Origin: an uncultured Aquimarina sp.
GTDB lineage: Bacteria; Bacteroidota; Bacteroidia; Flavobacteriales; Flavobacteriaceae
Assembly (NCBI GenBank): GCA_947496355.1
Contig: CANMCO010000013.1
Coordinates: 55,700-119,699, forward strand
Direction: 5' to 3'
DNA length: 64,000 bases
Shown here: positions 35,557 through 44,511 of the stretch, one piece after another
Position numbering within the stretch: position 1 is the first letter of the stretch
How the letters are laid out: the number at the start of each line of letters is the position of its first letter
Position numbers and translations under genes: made by a program
Notes under the pieces: generated by a model
What the model was told of the DNA's origin: nothing
Database searches by the model: none
The model's input: only the letters and a program-made list of their open reading frames with translations

Positions 35557-35767
35557 TTTAAAAAATTAAGATGTGCGTAGATAAAGAAAAGCTATAATCG
35601 CATTTCTATTTATCACTAAACTTACAGAATTCATTACAAAGTTATACCTCCTCTATGAAGAATTTAACTAAACCCATTATAAGCTGTTTAAATCCATATG
35701 TTTAACTAATTTTAAGATAGATTTTCCTTATTTTTAAAAGTAACACCTAATTAAATCTTTTTTTACC

Positions 35768-36280
35768 ATGGAAAAATTACAATGGAGTTCATTTACCAAG
35801 AAGATATATATTCACACCTCAACCCAAAAGCTATATGATTTATGGACTACTGGTGAGGGGATTACTTCTTGGTTCCTAAAACGTGCAGAATACAAAAATC
35901 AAGAAGGGAACGCCAGAAAACCTACAGAGCCCATTCAAAAAGGAGATACATATACTTGGGAATGGCACAATTGGGAAGGAAAAGAAGAAGGAAAAGTACT
36001 TGAGGTGAATGGAAAAGATTATCTTGAGATAACATTTGAATCCTCAAAAGTATCTGTATTATTAGAAAAGAAAAACAATGTTACAATTGTAACTTTAACT
36101 CAATTTGACATTCCTGAAGATGACGAAAGCAAGTTAAGAGTACATTTTGGATGTAGTAATGGATGGACATTTTGGCTTGCCAATTTGAAAGCCTTTGTTG
36201 AACATGGCATTTTACTTAATGAAACCGAAATAAACTTGCAAGAAAATGAATTGGCCGGATACGAGTTTGTAAATATGTAA
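35768..36280 (+). CDS. SRPBCC (AHSA1-like) domain protein
   Basis: The 170-residue protein has the START/Bet v1-like pattern of AHSA1 proteins: KKIYIHTSTQKLYDLWTTGEGITSWF, TYTWEWHNWEG, YLEITFE and TFWLANLKAFVEHG. Such proteins bind hydrophobic ligands or partner proteins; the function is unknown. It converges with the DUF3820 gene directly, with no gap. Confidence 0.85.
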   Translation: MEKLQWSSFTKKIYIHTSTQKLYDLWTTGEGITSWFLKRAEYKNQEGNARKPTEPIQKGDTYTWEWHNWEGKEEGKVLEVNGKDYLEITFESSKVSVLLEKKNNVTIVTLTQFDIPEDDESKLRVHFGCSNGWTFWLANLKAFVEHGILLNETEINLQENELAGYEFVNM

Positions 36281-36505
36281 TTATAGATTTTTAATATTTC
36301 TAATTAAATATTCTAGCCCATTGACCTTGAGTTCGTATACTGTTTGTAACTGTTGACCCAATACTCCTTTCGGGAAACCTTTATTATGATACCAAATAAC
36401 ATAATATTCTGGAAGATCTATAAGATATCTGTCTTTATACTTTCCAAAGGGCATCTTGGTATGCGCCAATTTTACTAAAAAATCTTTTTGGAGTTGAGAG
36501 TTCAC
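36281..36505 (-). CDS. DUF3820 family protein
   Basis: The 74-residue protein has the DUF3820 motif MPFGKYKDRYLIDLPEYYVI followed by WYHNKGFPKG. DUF3820 is common beside nucleases and helicases but its role is unknown. The start is GTG at 36505; no ATG precedes the motif except the internal one in KMPFGK. It follows the DUF922 gene by 20 bases on the same strand. Confidence 0.75.
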   Translation of the reverse strand: MNSQLQKDFLVKLAHTKMPFGKYKDRYLIDLPEYYVIWYHNKGFPKGVLGQQLQTVYELKVNGLEYLIRNIKNL

Positions 36506-36525
36506 ACTTTAATTGTATGAGAGGA

Positions 36526-37062
36526 TTATTTGGTATAATCTCTATAGTACCACATGAGAGTTTGTATCTTTTTCTCCCACTTCTTTTGATTTACTTTATT
36601 TTTGGAATGATCAGTTTCTTCATCATATCGCTCTTGCATGTTAATTCTCATTCTCTCAACCAGCTTATACATCTTATTCAAATCTCTTCTTATGTTCTTG
36701 CCGGCCTTATAATCCTTCAATCTTTTTCTCATGATCCGAGCATGTAATTCAGAAATATCAAAATGCAATTGCTCATGAACAAGAAGATAATCTGACATTT
36801 GCCCTCTTTTTACCCATGACATCGAGGGGTAACAAAAGCTATCAACCTGATAGTTTAATTCAATATCTCCCTTATCTTTACCGTAAGACCACTGATACGT
36901 AATTCCTGTATTCACCGCAGAATCAAACGTGCTATTTTCATCGGGTTTGCCTCTAAAGTCCGACCAATCCAGTTTACTTTTTTCTGTATACGAGAATTTT
37001 CCTACATAACCATTATTGTTGGTAAATATTAAAAATAAAATAATAGTAAAGTACTTACCCAT
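36526..37062 (-). CDS. DUF922 exported metalloprotease-like protein
   Basis: The protein has 178 residues from ATG 37062, with an N-terminal signal (MGKYFTIILFLIFTNNNG). A zinc-protease-like HEQLH motif (96-100) is followed by FDISELHAR with a third histidine at 107. The Trp/Asp-rich LDWSDFRGKPDENS near the start is typical of DUF922. A Zn-dependent protease is predicted for the family, but no substrate is known. The C-terminal third is helical and very basic. DUF3820 follows after 20 bases. Confidence 0.8.
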   Translation of the reverse strand: MGKYFTIILFLIFTNNNGYVGKFSYTEKSKLDWSDFRGKPDENSTFDSAVNTGITYQWSYGKDKGDIELNYQVDSFCYPSMSWVKRGQMSDYLLVHEQLHFDISELHARIMRKRLKDYKAGKNIRRDLNKMYKLVERMRINMQERYDEETDHSKNKVNQKKWEKKIQTLMWYYRDYTK

Positions 37063-37084
37063 AATTGTAACAATTATGCCCAAC

Positions 37085-37111
37085 CAAAGTTATATTTTTA
37101 TCCATTCCAAA
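37085..37111 (-). promoter_or_regulatory. Promoter of the DUF922 gene
   Basis: On the minus strand TTTG (37108-37111) is followed by a 15-base gap and TAACTTTG (37085-37092), which ends 22 bases before the ATG. It is one of three promoters here with this spacing. Confidence 0.55.
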
Positions 37112-37439
37112 ATGCTCGAAGTACAATATGGGGCAAATATTGTTAGCACGATAATGAAATTGTTCTATTTTCTGATCCTAAATATACATGTATTTTTAAA
37201 TAATACAATAATTTATTAGAATCTGATCAGAAATTATTTTCTACTGCATTCCTTACAATTATAATGCCAAGTAAATCTTTTTCTAGAAATAAACACAGAA
37301 AAAAGACAACTTAAACAATATCAAATATATATAAAAATTCTCTTTTTATTATATTGAATATCTATTTTTATTTAAGTTCAAAATAAATTCCTTAAATAAT
37401 ACAAGTATTCTTTTACTAAATTCAGTTTTTTGTCAAAAA
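37112..37439. other. Intergenic region, nothing further seen
   Basis: These 328 AT-rich bases separate two minus-strand genes. No ORF with coding character and no convincing stem-loop terminator for the LysM gene was found. Confidence 0.5.
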
Positions 37440-39596
37440 TTACTCTACTATGGTCAATTTTAGATCATCATCAAATTTAATAAGATACGCAGCATTATTG
37501 TAATATCCCCCTAGAAGCTTTTTTGTGTAGCTAAATTTATTTTCAACATATTCTGTAGTTCCATCAAAAGAAACCGCATGATATAAATCATCCGCAGTAC
37601 CAAGTCTCATTAAGATATCATAAGCAATATCAAAACCACGAATAGCCCAGTTATTTGGGTCTACCCCATATTCTTTTTTGTATCTTTTTACAAAAGGAGA
37701 GACTTCTTGATTCTCGTCTATTAGCTTGCTATCAAACTCTTTTTTATCAACGGATGGATAATGTAAATGCAATTTTGATAAATGCTCATTCTTGATACTA
37801 TCATCATCAAACGCATTATTTTTATCAGTAGTAAACAAAGTAATCTTGTGACTCTCTGATTTGGCATTTAATAAGGGGGCAACATTACTAATCATTGCTA
37901 CATCATTAGATTCCAAAAACACCCAATTTGGCTTATTATTATCCAAAACTTTATTTAAATGCACCTCATAAAGGTAATTACCTTCTTCAATCCTAGCTAT
38001 TTTGGCTTCGGGAAATTTAGCAATTAATTTATCCTTTATCTCTTCATACCGTTCTCCTTGCTGTACTATTATTATTATATTTTTATCTATAGAATCTTTT
38101 TCTACAAACGATATAATTCTGTCCTGAAGTACTGTTTTTGTAGGTATCGTTTTAAAGAAATTGTCATATAGACTTGATTCTTTCCTTGAGGCCGGGGAAA
38201 AAACTGGAGTATTATATTTTTTAAGCTCTGCAGCAACAGTCTCTAAATTATTTTGATACAAAGGGCCTATAACCGCATCTGTTTCATCAAAATTATTTTC
38301 TTCTATCAGCTTTTTGATATACGCTTTATTATTATTCTTTTGCGTATCATAAACATTAAGTTCTGTAGTAATCCCTCTTGTTCTAGCAGAATCTACAGCT
38401 ATTAATACACCGCTATAAAGATCTAATGCTATTCGCAAACTTTGCTTGTTTTTAAGATACCCTTCTGTATCCTTTCGTGCATTAAAATCTAAAGTATCTA
38501 AACTAAAAGGTAGCATTATCGCCACTTTTTTAGGAGTAAAATTATACAGTTTCTCTTGTAAATTAATATACTTACTTTCAGCTATTTCAACGCTTAAAGT
38601 GTCTTTTTTTGGAATCGTAATTACCATACCAGCTTTTAAACCTTCTCTTAAATAAGGATTCATTTTAAATAGTGAATCAGAAGAGATTCCAGTACTTCTC
38701 AAAATACCATAAATTGTTTCCTTAGGCTGAACTTCATATAATTGAAACCCTGGTTGTATAGTGTCTTTTAACGATACAAAAATAGTTGTGGGTACTGTTA
38801 GTTCCATTCCAATAGGGAAATCGGGATCCATATTTGGATTAAGTTGCTCAAGTTCACCTATTGTTATACCATGTCTTCTTGATATACTATATCGAGTATC
38901 TTTTGGCTTAACAACATACTTTGTAGTTCTACTTAATCTACTACTGATACTATCAATAGGTTGTACTGGAGCTAATTCTTTTGCAAATACCGGTATTCTT
39001 ATTTTATCTTTCTTTTTGATTTGTTCTGAATACAACCTTTTGTTATGCTTTTTAATATCCTCTACAGTAATCTTATATTTATTAGCTATACCATATAGCG
39101 TTTCTTTACGTTTTACTTTATGTGTAATAAAACGAATAATCTCTCTCTCTTCAGGAACTGCTTTTAAACTATCCAGAATTTTAGAATTATCACCTTCTGA
39201 CAGTCCATCAACAACTGTTGTGTCTTTTTTCTCTATTTTACCTACTCTAAGAATTTGCCCCAGATTAATACCATTAACAGCTTCTGGATTAAGGATATAA
39301 ATAACTTCTGTAGTGATACCATACTTTTGAGAAAGATTAAAAACAGTATCTCCTTTCTCTACAACATGAGTTTTAAATTCTTGATCATCAACAACAGGAA
39401 TTGCAAGGATTTCCCCTTCTTTGATTCCATCTTTTGCAGTAGGGTTAATTTTATATATTGCCTCAGGTGTCGTATTATAGCGTTTGGCTATTCTGTATAC
39501 GTTTTCTCCTTTAGCAACCTTATGACTCTTATACTGTTGTGCATTGGCAAAATTCCCAATAAACATTAACAAAAAGATCAATAAAAACTTTTTCAT
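37440..39596 (-). CDS. LysM-repeat protein with periplasmic-binding-like domain
   Basis: The 718-residue protein has a signal peptide (MKKFLLIFLLMFIGNFANAQ) and five LysM repeats at about 23-67, 75-115, 155-200, 225-272 and 283-328, with YRIAKRYNTTPEAIYKINP and similar cores. The last 370 residues (KVAIMLPFSLDTLDF, DAVIGPLYQNNLETVAAEL, PVFSPAS) are a type 1 periplasmic-binding-protein fold as in amino-acid receptors. It probably binds peptidoglycan and a small ligand in the periplasm. It starts 53 bases after guaA and is likely cotranscribed. The pairing with guaA is functionally unexplained. Confidence 0.9.
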   Translation of the reverse strand: MKKFLLIFLLMFIGNFANAQQYKSHKVAKGENVYRIAKRYNTTPEAIYKINPTAKDGIKEGEILAIPVVDDQEFKTHVVEKGDTVFNLSQKYGITTEVIYILNPEAVNGINLGQILRVGKIEKKDTTVVDGLSEGDNSKILDSLKAVPEEREIIRFITHKVKRKETLYGIANKYKITVEDIKKHNKRLYSEQIKKKDKIRIPVFAKELAPVQPIDSISSRLSRTTKYVVKPKDTRYSISRRHGITIGELEQLNPNMDPDFPIGMELTVPTTIFVSLKDTIQPGFQLYEVQPKETIYGILRSTGISSDSLFKMNPYLREGLKAGMVITIPKKDTLSVEIAESKYINLQEKLYNFTPKKVAIMLPFSLDTLDFNARKDTEGYLKNKQSLRIALDLYSGVLIAVDSARTRGITTELNVYDTQKNNNKAYIKKLIEENNFDETDAVIGPLYQNNLETVAAELKKYNTPVFSPASRKESSLYDNFFKTIPTKTVLQDRIISFVEKDSIDKNIIIIVQQGERYEEIKDKLIAKFPEAKIARIEEGNYLYEVHLNKVLDNNKPNWVFLESNDVAMISNVAPLLNAKSESHKITLFTTDKNNAFDDDSIKNEHLSKLHLHYPSVDKKEFDSKLIDENQEVSPFVKRYKKEYGVDPNNWAIRGFDIAYDILMRLGTADDLYHAVSFDGTTEYVENKFSYTKKLLGGYYNNAAYLIKFDDDLKLTIVE

Positions 39597-39649
39597 GTAT
39601 TCTTTTTTTTAATTCCCTTGCATATAAAACAAGATTAAATCCTAAACGT

Positions 39650-41182
39650 TTATTCCCACTCAATCGTGGCCGGAGGTTTAGAACTAATATCATATACTAC
39701 TCTATTAACGCCTTTTACCCTGTTTATTATTGTGTTTGAGGTTTTTTGTAAAAATTCATAGGGAAGATTAACCCAATCTGCGGTCATCCCGTCTGTACTT
39801 TCTACAGCTCTTAAGGCTACACAATTTTCATAGGTGCGCTCATCTCCCATTACACCAACACTCTGTACTGGCAACAAAATTGCTCCTGCTTGCCAAACTT
39901 TATCATACAAACCGTTTTCTTTCAACCCGTTAATAAAAATAGCATCAACTTCCTGCAAAATACGAACTTTATCACTGGTTATGTCACCCAATATCCGAAT
40001 AGCTAATCCGGGTCCTGGGAATGGATGTCTGCCTAGCAATCCTTTATCCATACCCATAGATGCTCCTACACGACGTACTTCGTCTTTAAATAACATCTTT
40101 AATGGTTCTACTATCTTTAATTTCATAAAATCTGGCAATCCACCAACATTATGATGACTTTTGATTGTAGCACTTGGGCCACCTGTTACAGAAACACTCT
40201 CTATCACATCTGGATAGATAGTACCTTGTGCTAACCACTTAACATCCTCTATAGCATGCGCCTCATCATCAAAAACCTCAATAAACACTCGCCCAATGGC
40301 CTTACGCTTTTTCTCTGGATCGCTTTCTCCTGCTAGGGCATCCAAAAAACGTGCCGAAGCATCTACTCCTTTAACATTTAACCCCATCCCCTTGTATTGT
40401 GCTAGCACATCTGTAAATTCGTTTTTACGAAGCAACCCGTTATTTACAAAAATACAATACAGATTTTTACCTATAGCCTTATGTAATAGCATGGCAGCAA
40501 CTGAAGAATCTACACCTCCAGAAAGCCCTAAAACAACTTTATCGTCACCCAGCTGTTCTTTTAAACCATTTACCGTTTCCTCTACAAAAGAATCTGGAGT
40601 CCAATCTTGAGCAACTCCAGCTATATTTACTAAAAAATTCTTTAAGAGTTGCGTACCATCTTTAGAATGATACACTTCTGGATGAAATTGAATCGCATAG
40701 GTTTCTTCTCCGCCAATCTTAAACGCAGCATTTTCCACATCATGGGTACTTGCCAAAAGTTTCCCGTTCTTTGGTAATTCTTTTATAGTATCGCTATGAC
40801 TCATCCAAACCTGTGAACCTTCTGAAATATTTTGAAATAATTCATTATTGTTAACATAGGATAAATTTGCACGACCATACTCGCGTGTATTAGATTCTGC
40901 AACTTGTCCTCCTCCAAAATGCGCAAGGTATTGTGCACCGTAACAAATACCTAGTAATGGTTTTTTACCACGTATCTCTGTAAGATCTGGGTGCGCTACA
41001 TTATCACCTCGTACCGATAATGGACTACCCGATAATATTACAGCATTATAACTATCAATATCCTTTGGAGGATTGTTGTATGGATGTATTTCTGAATAGA
41101 TATTGAGCTCTCTTACACGACGCCCAATAAGTTGTGTTACCTGTGACCCGAAGTCTAAAATAAGTACCTTGTTGTTTTGCAT
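39650..41182 (-). CDS. guaA: GMP synthase (glutamine-hydrolysing)
   Basis: The protein has 510 residues from ATG 41182; a TTG two codons earlier is not needed. The glutaminase domain has C80 in LLGICYGAQ and the H168/E170 of FHPEV. The ATP pyrophosphatase P-loop is LSGGVDSSV (about 220-228) and the C-terminal dimerisation domain ends KPPATIEWE. It converts XMP to GMP. A TATTTTTG -7-like box at 41186-41193 almost touches the start codon. Confidence 0.98.
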   Translation of the reverse strand: MQNNKVLILDFGSQVTQLIGRRVRELNIYSEIHPYNNPPKDIDSYNAVILSGSPLSVRGDNVAHPDLTEIRGKKPLLGICYGAQYLAHFGGGQVAESNTREYGRANLSYVNNNELFQNISEGSQVWMSHSDTIKELPKNGKLLASTHDVENAAFKIGGEETYAIQFHPEVYHSKDGTQLLKNFLVNIAGVAQDWTPDSFVEETVNGLKEQLGDDKVVLGLSGGVDSSVAAMLLHKAIGKNLYCIFVNNGLLRKNEFTDVLAQYKGMGLNVKGVDASARFLDALAGESDPEKKRKAIGRVFIEVFDDEAHAIEDVKWLAQGTIYPDVIESVSVTGGPSATIKSHHNVGGLPDFMKLKIVEPLKMLFKDEVRRVGASMGMDKGLLGRHPFPGPGLAIRILGDITSDKVRILQEVDAIFINGLKENGLYDKVWQAGAILLPVQSVGVMGDERTYENCVALRAVESTDGMTADWVNLPYEFLQKTSNTIINRVKGVNRVVYDISSKPPATIEWE

Positions 41183-41324
41183 AGGCAAAAATAAAATTAA
41201 ATTGATAACCCTGAAATCCTGAATAGGATAATTTTTAAAAGATTATCATTTTTAAATTTGGAAAGACAATTTAGAACAGGAATAGTGTATTTAAGACTAC
41301 CTACTCATCCAAATCATCTTTTAA

Positions 41325-41978
41325 TCAAACTGAAATAATTTTATCTTTTATAGCCTTCATGATAAGCCCGGCCGTATTTTTTACACCCAACTTGCTTATT
41401 AAGTTTTTCCTGTGCCCCTCTATAGTTCTTGTACTCAAAAAAAGTTCATTAGCTATCTCTACAGTTGTATATTCACGAGTAATCAACTCTAAAACTTCTA
41501 ACTCCCTTGTGGTTAAATAATAATTCTTACCTATTTCAGGGGGTTTTATCGCCTTATGTTTTAATCCTTTTACCAATGCTTCGGATACAAAAGGGTTAAA
41601 ATAAAATCCTTTTTCATAAACAGATCGTATGGCATCTTCAAGCTCTGATTGATTGGTATCTTTTAATAAATACCCATTTGCTCCCACTTCCATCAAGTAT
41701 GAGATCATTCTTTCTTCCTTATGCATGGTTAGAATAATAATCTTAAGATCTGGATATAATTCTTGTAGTTTTAGAGTGGTATCAACACCGTTCATATCTT
41801 CCATTTCCAAATCCAAAAGAATTACGTCAGGAATTATGTTATTAAGCTTTGTCAATAAATCTTTACCACTTACGGCTTCTAACACAAGCGAAACATCTGA
41901 CATTTTGTTTAACAAGGATTTTATTCCTTCACGAAACAGATTGTGGTCATCTATCAATCCTAATTTTATAGTTTCCAT
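41325..41978 (-). CDS. NarL/LuxR-type response regulator
   Basis: The protein has 217 residues from ATG 41978; the upstream TTG at 42032 is rejected. The receiver domain has D10, D11 and phospho-acceptor D56 (VILLDLEMEDMNGVD), and the C-terminal LuxR helix-turn-helix is in LTTRELEVLELITREYTT to STRTIEGHRKNLISKLGV. It is the partner of the NarL-type kinase 40 bases upstream and the last gene of a four-gene minus-strand operon. Confidence 0.92.
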   Translation of the reverse strand: METIKLGLIDDHNLFREGIKSLLNKMSDVSLVLEAVSGKDLLTKLNNIIPDVILLDLEMEDMNGVDTTLKLQELYPDLKIIILTMHKEERMISYLMEVGANGYLLKDTNQSELEDAIRSVYEKGFYFNPFVSEALVKGLKHKAIKPPEIGKNYYLTTRELEVLELITREYTTVEIANELFLSTRTIEGHRKNLISKLGVKNTAGLIMKAIKDKIISV

Positions 41979-42018
41979 AATTGTGTGATTAATATTATCT
42001 ATTGATAAAAGGTTTATA

Positions 42019-42798
42019 CTATCTAATTTCAATTTTGACCTTCATCCCTGGGGTCTTTTCTAGAAAAATTAGGTTTCCAGATACTACAGATAACCTACTT
42101 TCTATGTTTTTAAGGCCTAATCCTTTTTTACTTGAAAGTTTTTTTTGATCTAAACCTTTTCCATCGTCCTCATATAGCACGATCAGTACACCATTCTCGT
42201 TTTTCAATTCAATCTTTATGGTTGAAGCCTCTGCATGTTTTAACGTGTTTGTTACTAATTCCTGAATAATTCGATACAAGTTCAATTCTTTGGACTTGGC
42301 AATAGTTTTAATTGTATTATTCTTAAAATGTACTTTTATTTTTCCAGAGTCATTTATTATCTGTGTTAGACTTTGAATGGCTTCAATTAATCCAAGTTTT
42401 TCAAGTACTACTGGCCTTAAATCTTGTGAGATGCTACGCACGCTATGAATCATATCATCAAAAAAGCCACTCATTTTCTCTGTAATACTTTTTAATTCAT
42501 CGTTTGATAATTCTGGCGATATTTGACCAAAATACAATTTGGTTGTGGTCAACATTGCTCCAACATCATCATGTAGTTCTTTTGCTATTCGGGTACGTTC
42601 TTCTTCTTGACTTAGAATAGAAGTTTTAAGCAGCTCTTTTTGATAATCTGATTCCAGTTTTTGATGTTTCTTTTGTTGAGAAAGCAACCTTCGCTGATAA
42701 ATAATAAAGAAAACAATCAAAGATAAGGAGAGCAAAAACAGCACGACCATACCAATGATAATAATCTTTAATGTTATAGCTTCTTCGGGTTCACCCAT
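42019..42798 (-). CDS. NarL-type (HisKA_3) sensor histidine kinase
   Basis: The protein has 259 residues from ATG 42798, which overlaps the upstream gene by 25 bases; an ATG at 42855 would give a cysteine-rich leader with no parallel. One membrane helix (about 11-35) precedes a coiled coil and HisKA_3 with EERTRIAKELHDDVGAML (H76). NTLKHAEAS and GLGLKNIESRLSVVSG form the ATP site. No extracellular sensor is present, so the upstream membrane protein may supply the signal. The regulator follows after 40 bases. Confidence 0.88.
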   Translation of the reverse strand: MGEPEEAITLKIIIIGMVVLFLLSLSLIVFFIIYQRRLLSQQKKHQKLESDYQKELLKTSILSQEEERTRIAKELHDDVGAMLTTTKLYFGQISPELSNDELKSITEKMSGFFDDMIHSVRSISQDLRPVVLEKLGLIEAIQSLTQIINDSGKIKVHFKNNTIKTIAKSKELNLYRIIQELVTNTLKHAEASTIKIELKNENGVLIVLYEDDGKGLDQKKLSSKKGLGLKNIESRLSVVSGNLIFLEKTPGMKVKIEIR

Positions 42799-43427
42799 AA
42801 AGCAATGATATAAAAAACAGTTAATACAATGTTCACGATAGCATGAAGCCCCCATATCAAATAACCGGCTTCATTAGATGCACCTTTAAATAAATTGTTA
42901 TTAATAAAAAACAGAATCAAGTTACTAGAAAAATAAATTAGAAAACCGGAATTGACCCAAAACATAGGGTTATTCTCTAGAACACTGTATTTCACCTCTT
43001 TAAGCAAAGCATAAAAGTAACTTAGTGCAAAGAAAATCACTAGCAATCCCAATACCGTTGTCGCATTAGAATTAAAGGTATTTAGATCCTGAAAAAAAAA
43101 TGTATTTACTAGGGCAAAAACTGTAAAAAGGATACCCATTATTTTAAAAAACAATTTTGAAAACAGTATTGACAATTCCTTTCGGTAAATATTGACAATA
43201 AGTAAAAACTCAATAATCGTATAGAAATGATACACTGATAAGTTATTTATTCTTTTGTACCATAATACCCTAGAAATTACCTCAACCAATACAGTTGCCA
43301 AAATTAAAAGCAATAGCCTTTTTTGTGAAAAATTAAAAAATCTAAATCTAAAAATTGATATAACCAAAGGGGCAAATAAAAAAATAAAAGCTGCCCAGGT
43401 AAGGTTTTCAAATAATGTTATACTCAT
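42774..43427 (-). CDS. Conserved multi-helix membrane protein
   Basis: The 217-residue protein has six or seven hydrophobic helices, with charged loops KRINNLSVYHFYTIIEF and KEVKYSVLENNPMFWVNSG. The start is ATG 43427. I do not recognise a family by name, although the pattern of a histidine and aromatic pair at YHFYTIIEF recurs in Bacteroidota proteins encoded beside NarL-type kinases, as I recall. Overlap with the kinase gene suggests it is the sensory subunit (inference). Confidence 0.7.
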   Translation of the reverse strand: MSITLFENLTWAAFIFLFAPLVISIFRFRFFNFSQKRLLLLILATVLVEVISRVLWYKRINNLSVYHFYTIIEFLLIVNIYRKELSILFSKLFFKIMGILFTVFALVNTFFFQDLNTFNSNATTVLGLLVIFFALSYFYALLKEVKYSVLENNPMFWVNSGFLIYFSSNLILFFINNNLFKGASNEAGYLIWGLHAIVNIVLTVFYIIALWVNPKKL

Positions 43428-43456
43428 CAATCTGGTTTTAGTAAATTAACAATATC

Positions 43457-44251
43457 CTAAGCATCAGGATCTGGCGGTGGCGGTGGCGGACAAGTGGGAG
43501 GACATGGGGTAAGATATTCGTAAAAAGTCTCATATTGCCCTGGAAAAGATCCTACTACACCAGCTAAACCATATATACCTTTACTTTTAGTACTGTCTTC
43601 TTGTGTACCAATGCCAATAACCGGGGTAAACGAAATCATATCATTATACTGTACCTTATTCATATCAACACCAGGATACAAATTAACATTGGTTATTTCA
43701 CCAAGATGAGTATTTATATGTTCAATTAATTCTTTGTCTATATCTGAATCATATGCACTGCCTATTTGAAAATGCTGTACTCGTATTATAGGTGTTTGAA
43801 ATTGATTTTCATTTTTACAATGAAAAAGATCATCAATTAGATGCATTTCTAACTTGTCCCAATTTTTGCAAATCATTTCTTTAAAAGCGTTAGGAATTAT
43901 AGAAGGAGGAGGTGTTGTGAACCCCCTGATCACTACAGGATCCAATTCAAAAATCATTTGATCATCATCATTAATCTTAAGGAAAGGTCTAAAAGTGACA
44001 TTTTCTTTATCCGATTTATCCAGTGCCAAACAAATTTTAACCTCCTTGATTTTTTTAATCTTATTAAACTGTTCGACCCTATCCTTATTTAGCATCAAAT
44101 AATTCACTCTAAGATGTTGTCCCGTTTCTTTATCCCATTCATGAAAATGATGTGCTAGTTTCAGCACATCTTCCTTACACCATTTCTTGGTATTGTTAAC
44201 AAACCTTTTCGCTGTAATGGTTCCGTTTTGTTCTGTGATTGTACTTCCCAT
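43457..44251 (-). CDS. Unknown protein with proline-rich C-terminus
   Basis: The 264-residue protein has no signal peptide or membrane segment. It opens MGSTITEQNGTITAKRF, then has a mixed alpha/beta region (LKLAHHFHEWDKETGQHL, DMISFTPVIGIGTQ). It ends in a proline/cysteine run PCPPTCPPPPPPDPDA. I recognise no family. It is the first gene of the minus-strand operon that contains a membrane protein and a NarL-type kinase/regulator, and it is divergent from the aerolysin-like lipoprotein. Two cysteines in the tail might form a disulfide or bind metal, but nothing more can be said. Confidence 0.6.
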   Translation of the reverse strand: MGSTITEQNGTITAKRFVNNTKKWCKEDVLKLAHHFHEWDKETGQHLRVNYLMLNKDRVEQFNKIKKIKEVKICLALDKSDKENVTFRPFLKINDDDQMIFELDPVVIRGFTTPPPSIIPNAFKEMICKNWDKLEMHLIDDLFHCKNENQFQTPIIRVQHFQIGSAYDSDIDKELIEHINTHLGEITNVNLYPGVDMNKVQYNDMISFTPVIGIGTQEDSTKSKGIYGLAGVVGSFPGQYETFYEYLTPCPPTCPPPPPPDPDA

Positions 44252-44511
44252 TTGTGTGATTTTTTATTGGTATTAATTTCTACTTAAAACTAATCAAAAA
44301 AACCCTTATTAACTAATTACCAATTGATTAACAAGTGATTACCATCACAAAACACGTATTTACCACGTATTTACATTTTCGGTATTTATGGTCTTTTTTT
44401 GCTCGAATATCTATCTCATTTTTGGAGTGCTGATTGAGATTAAGTTTTGATTATCAAATACATATAAAAAACTCATCGCAGAATTCAAAAAATCAATTAA
44501 TAACACATATT
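44252..44511. promoter_or_regulatory. Divergent intergenic region with 11-base direct repeats
   Basis: This 260-base region separates the unknown-protein operon from the aerolysin-like lipoprotein. CACGTATTTAC occurs twice in direct tandem at 44353-44363 and 44364-44374. A T-run followed by GCTCG at 44393-44405 resembles the -7 region seen before the lipoprotein gene at 14188. The repeats could be operator sites for a regulator. Confidence 0.4.

Noticed and set aside
38761..39300. Plus-strand frame of 179 codons inside the LysM gene
   Set aside because: It is antisense to a gene with clear LysM repeats; composition fits a shadow frame.
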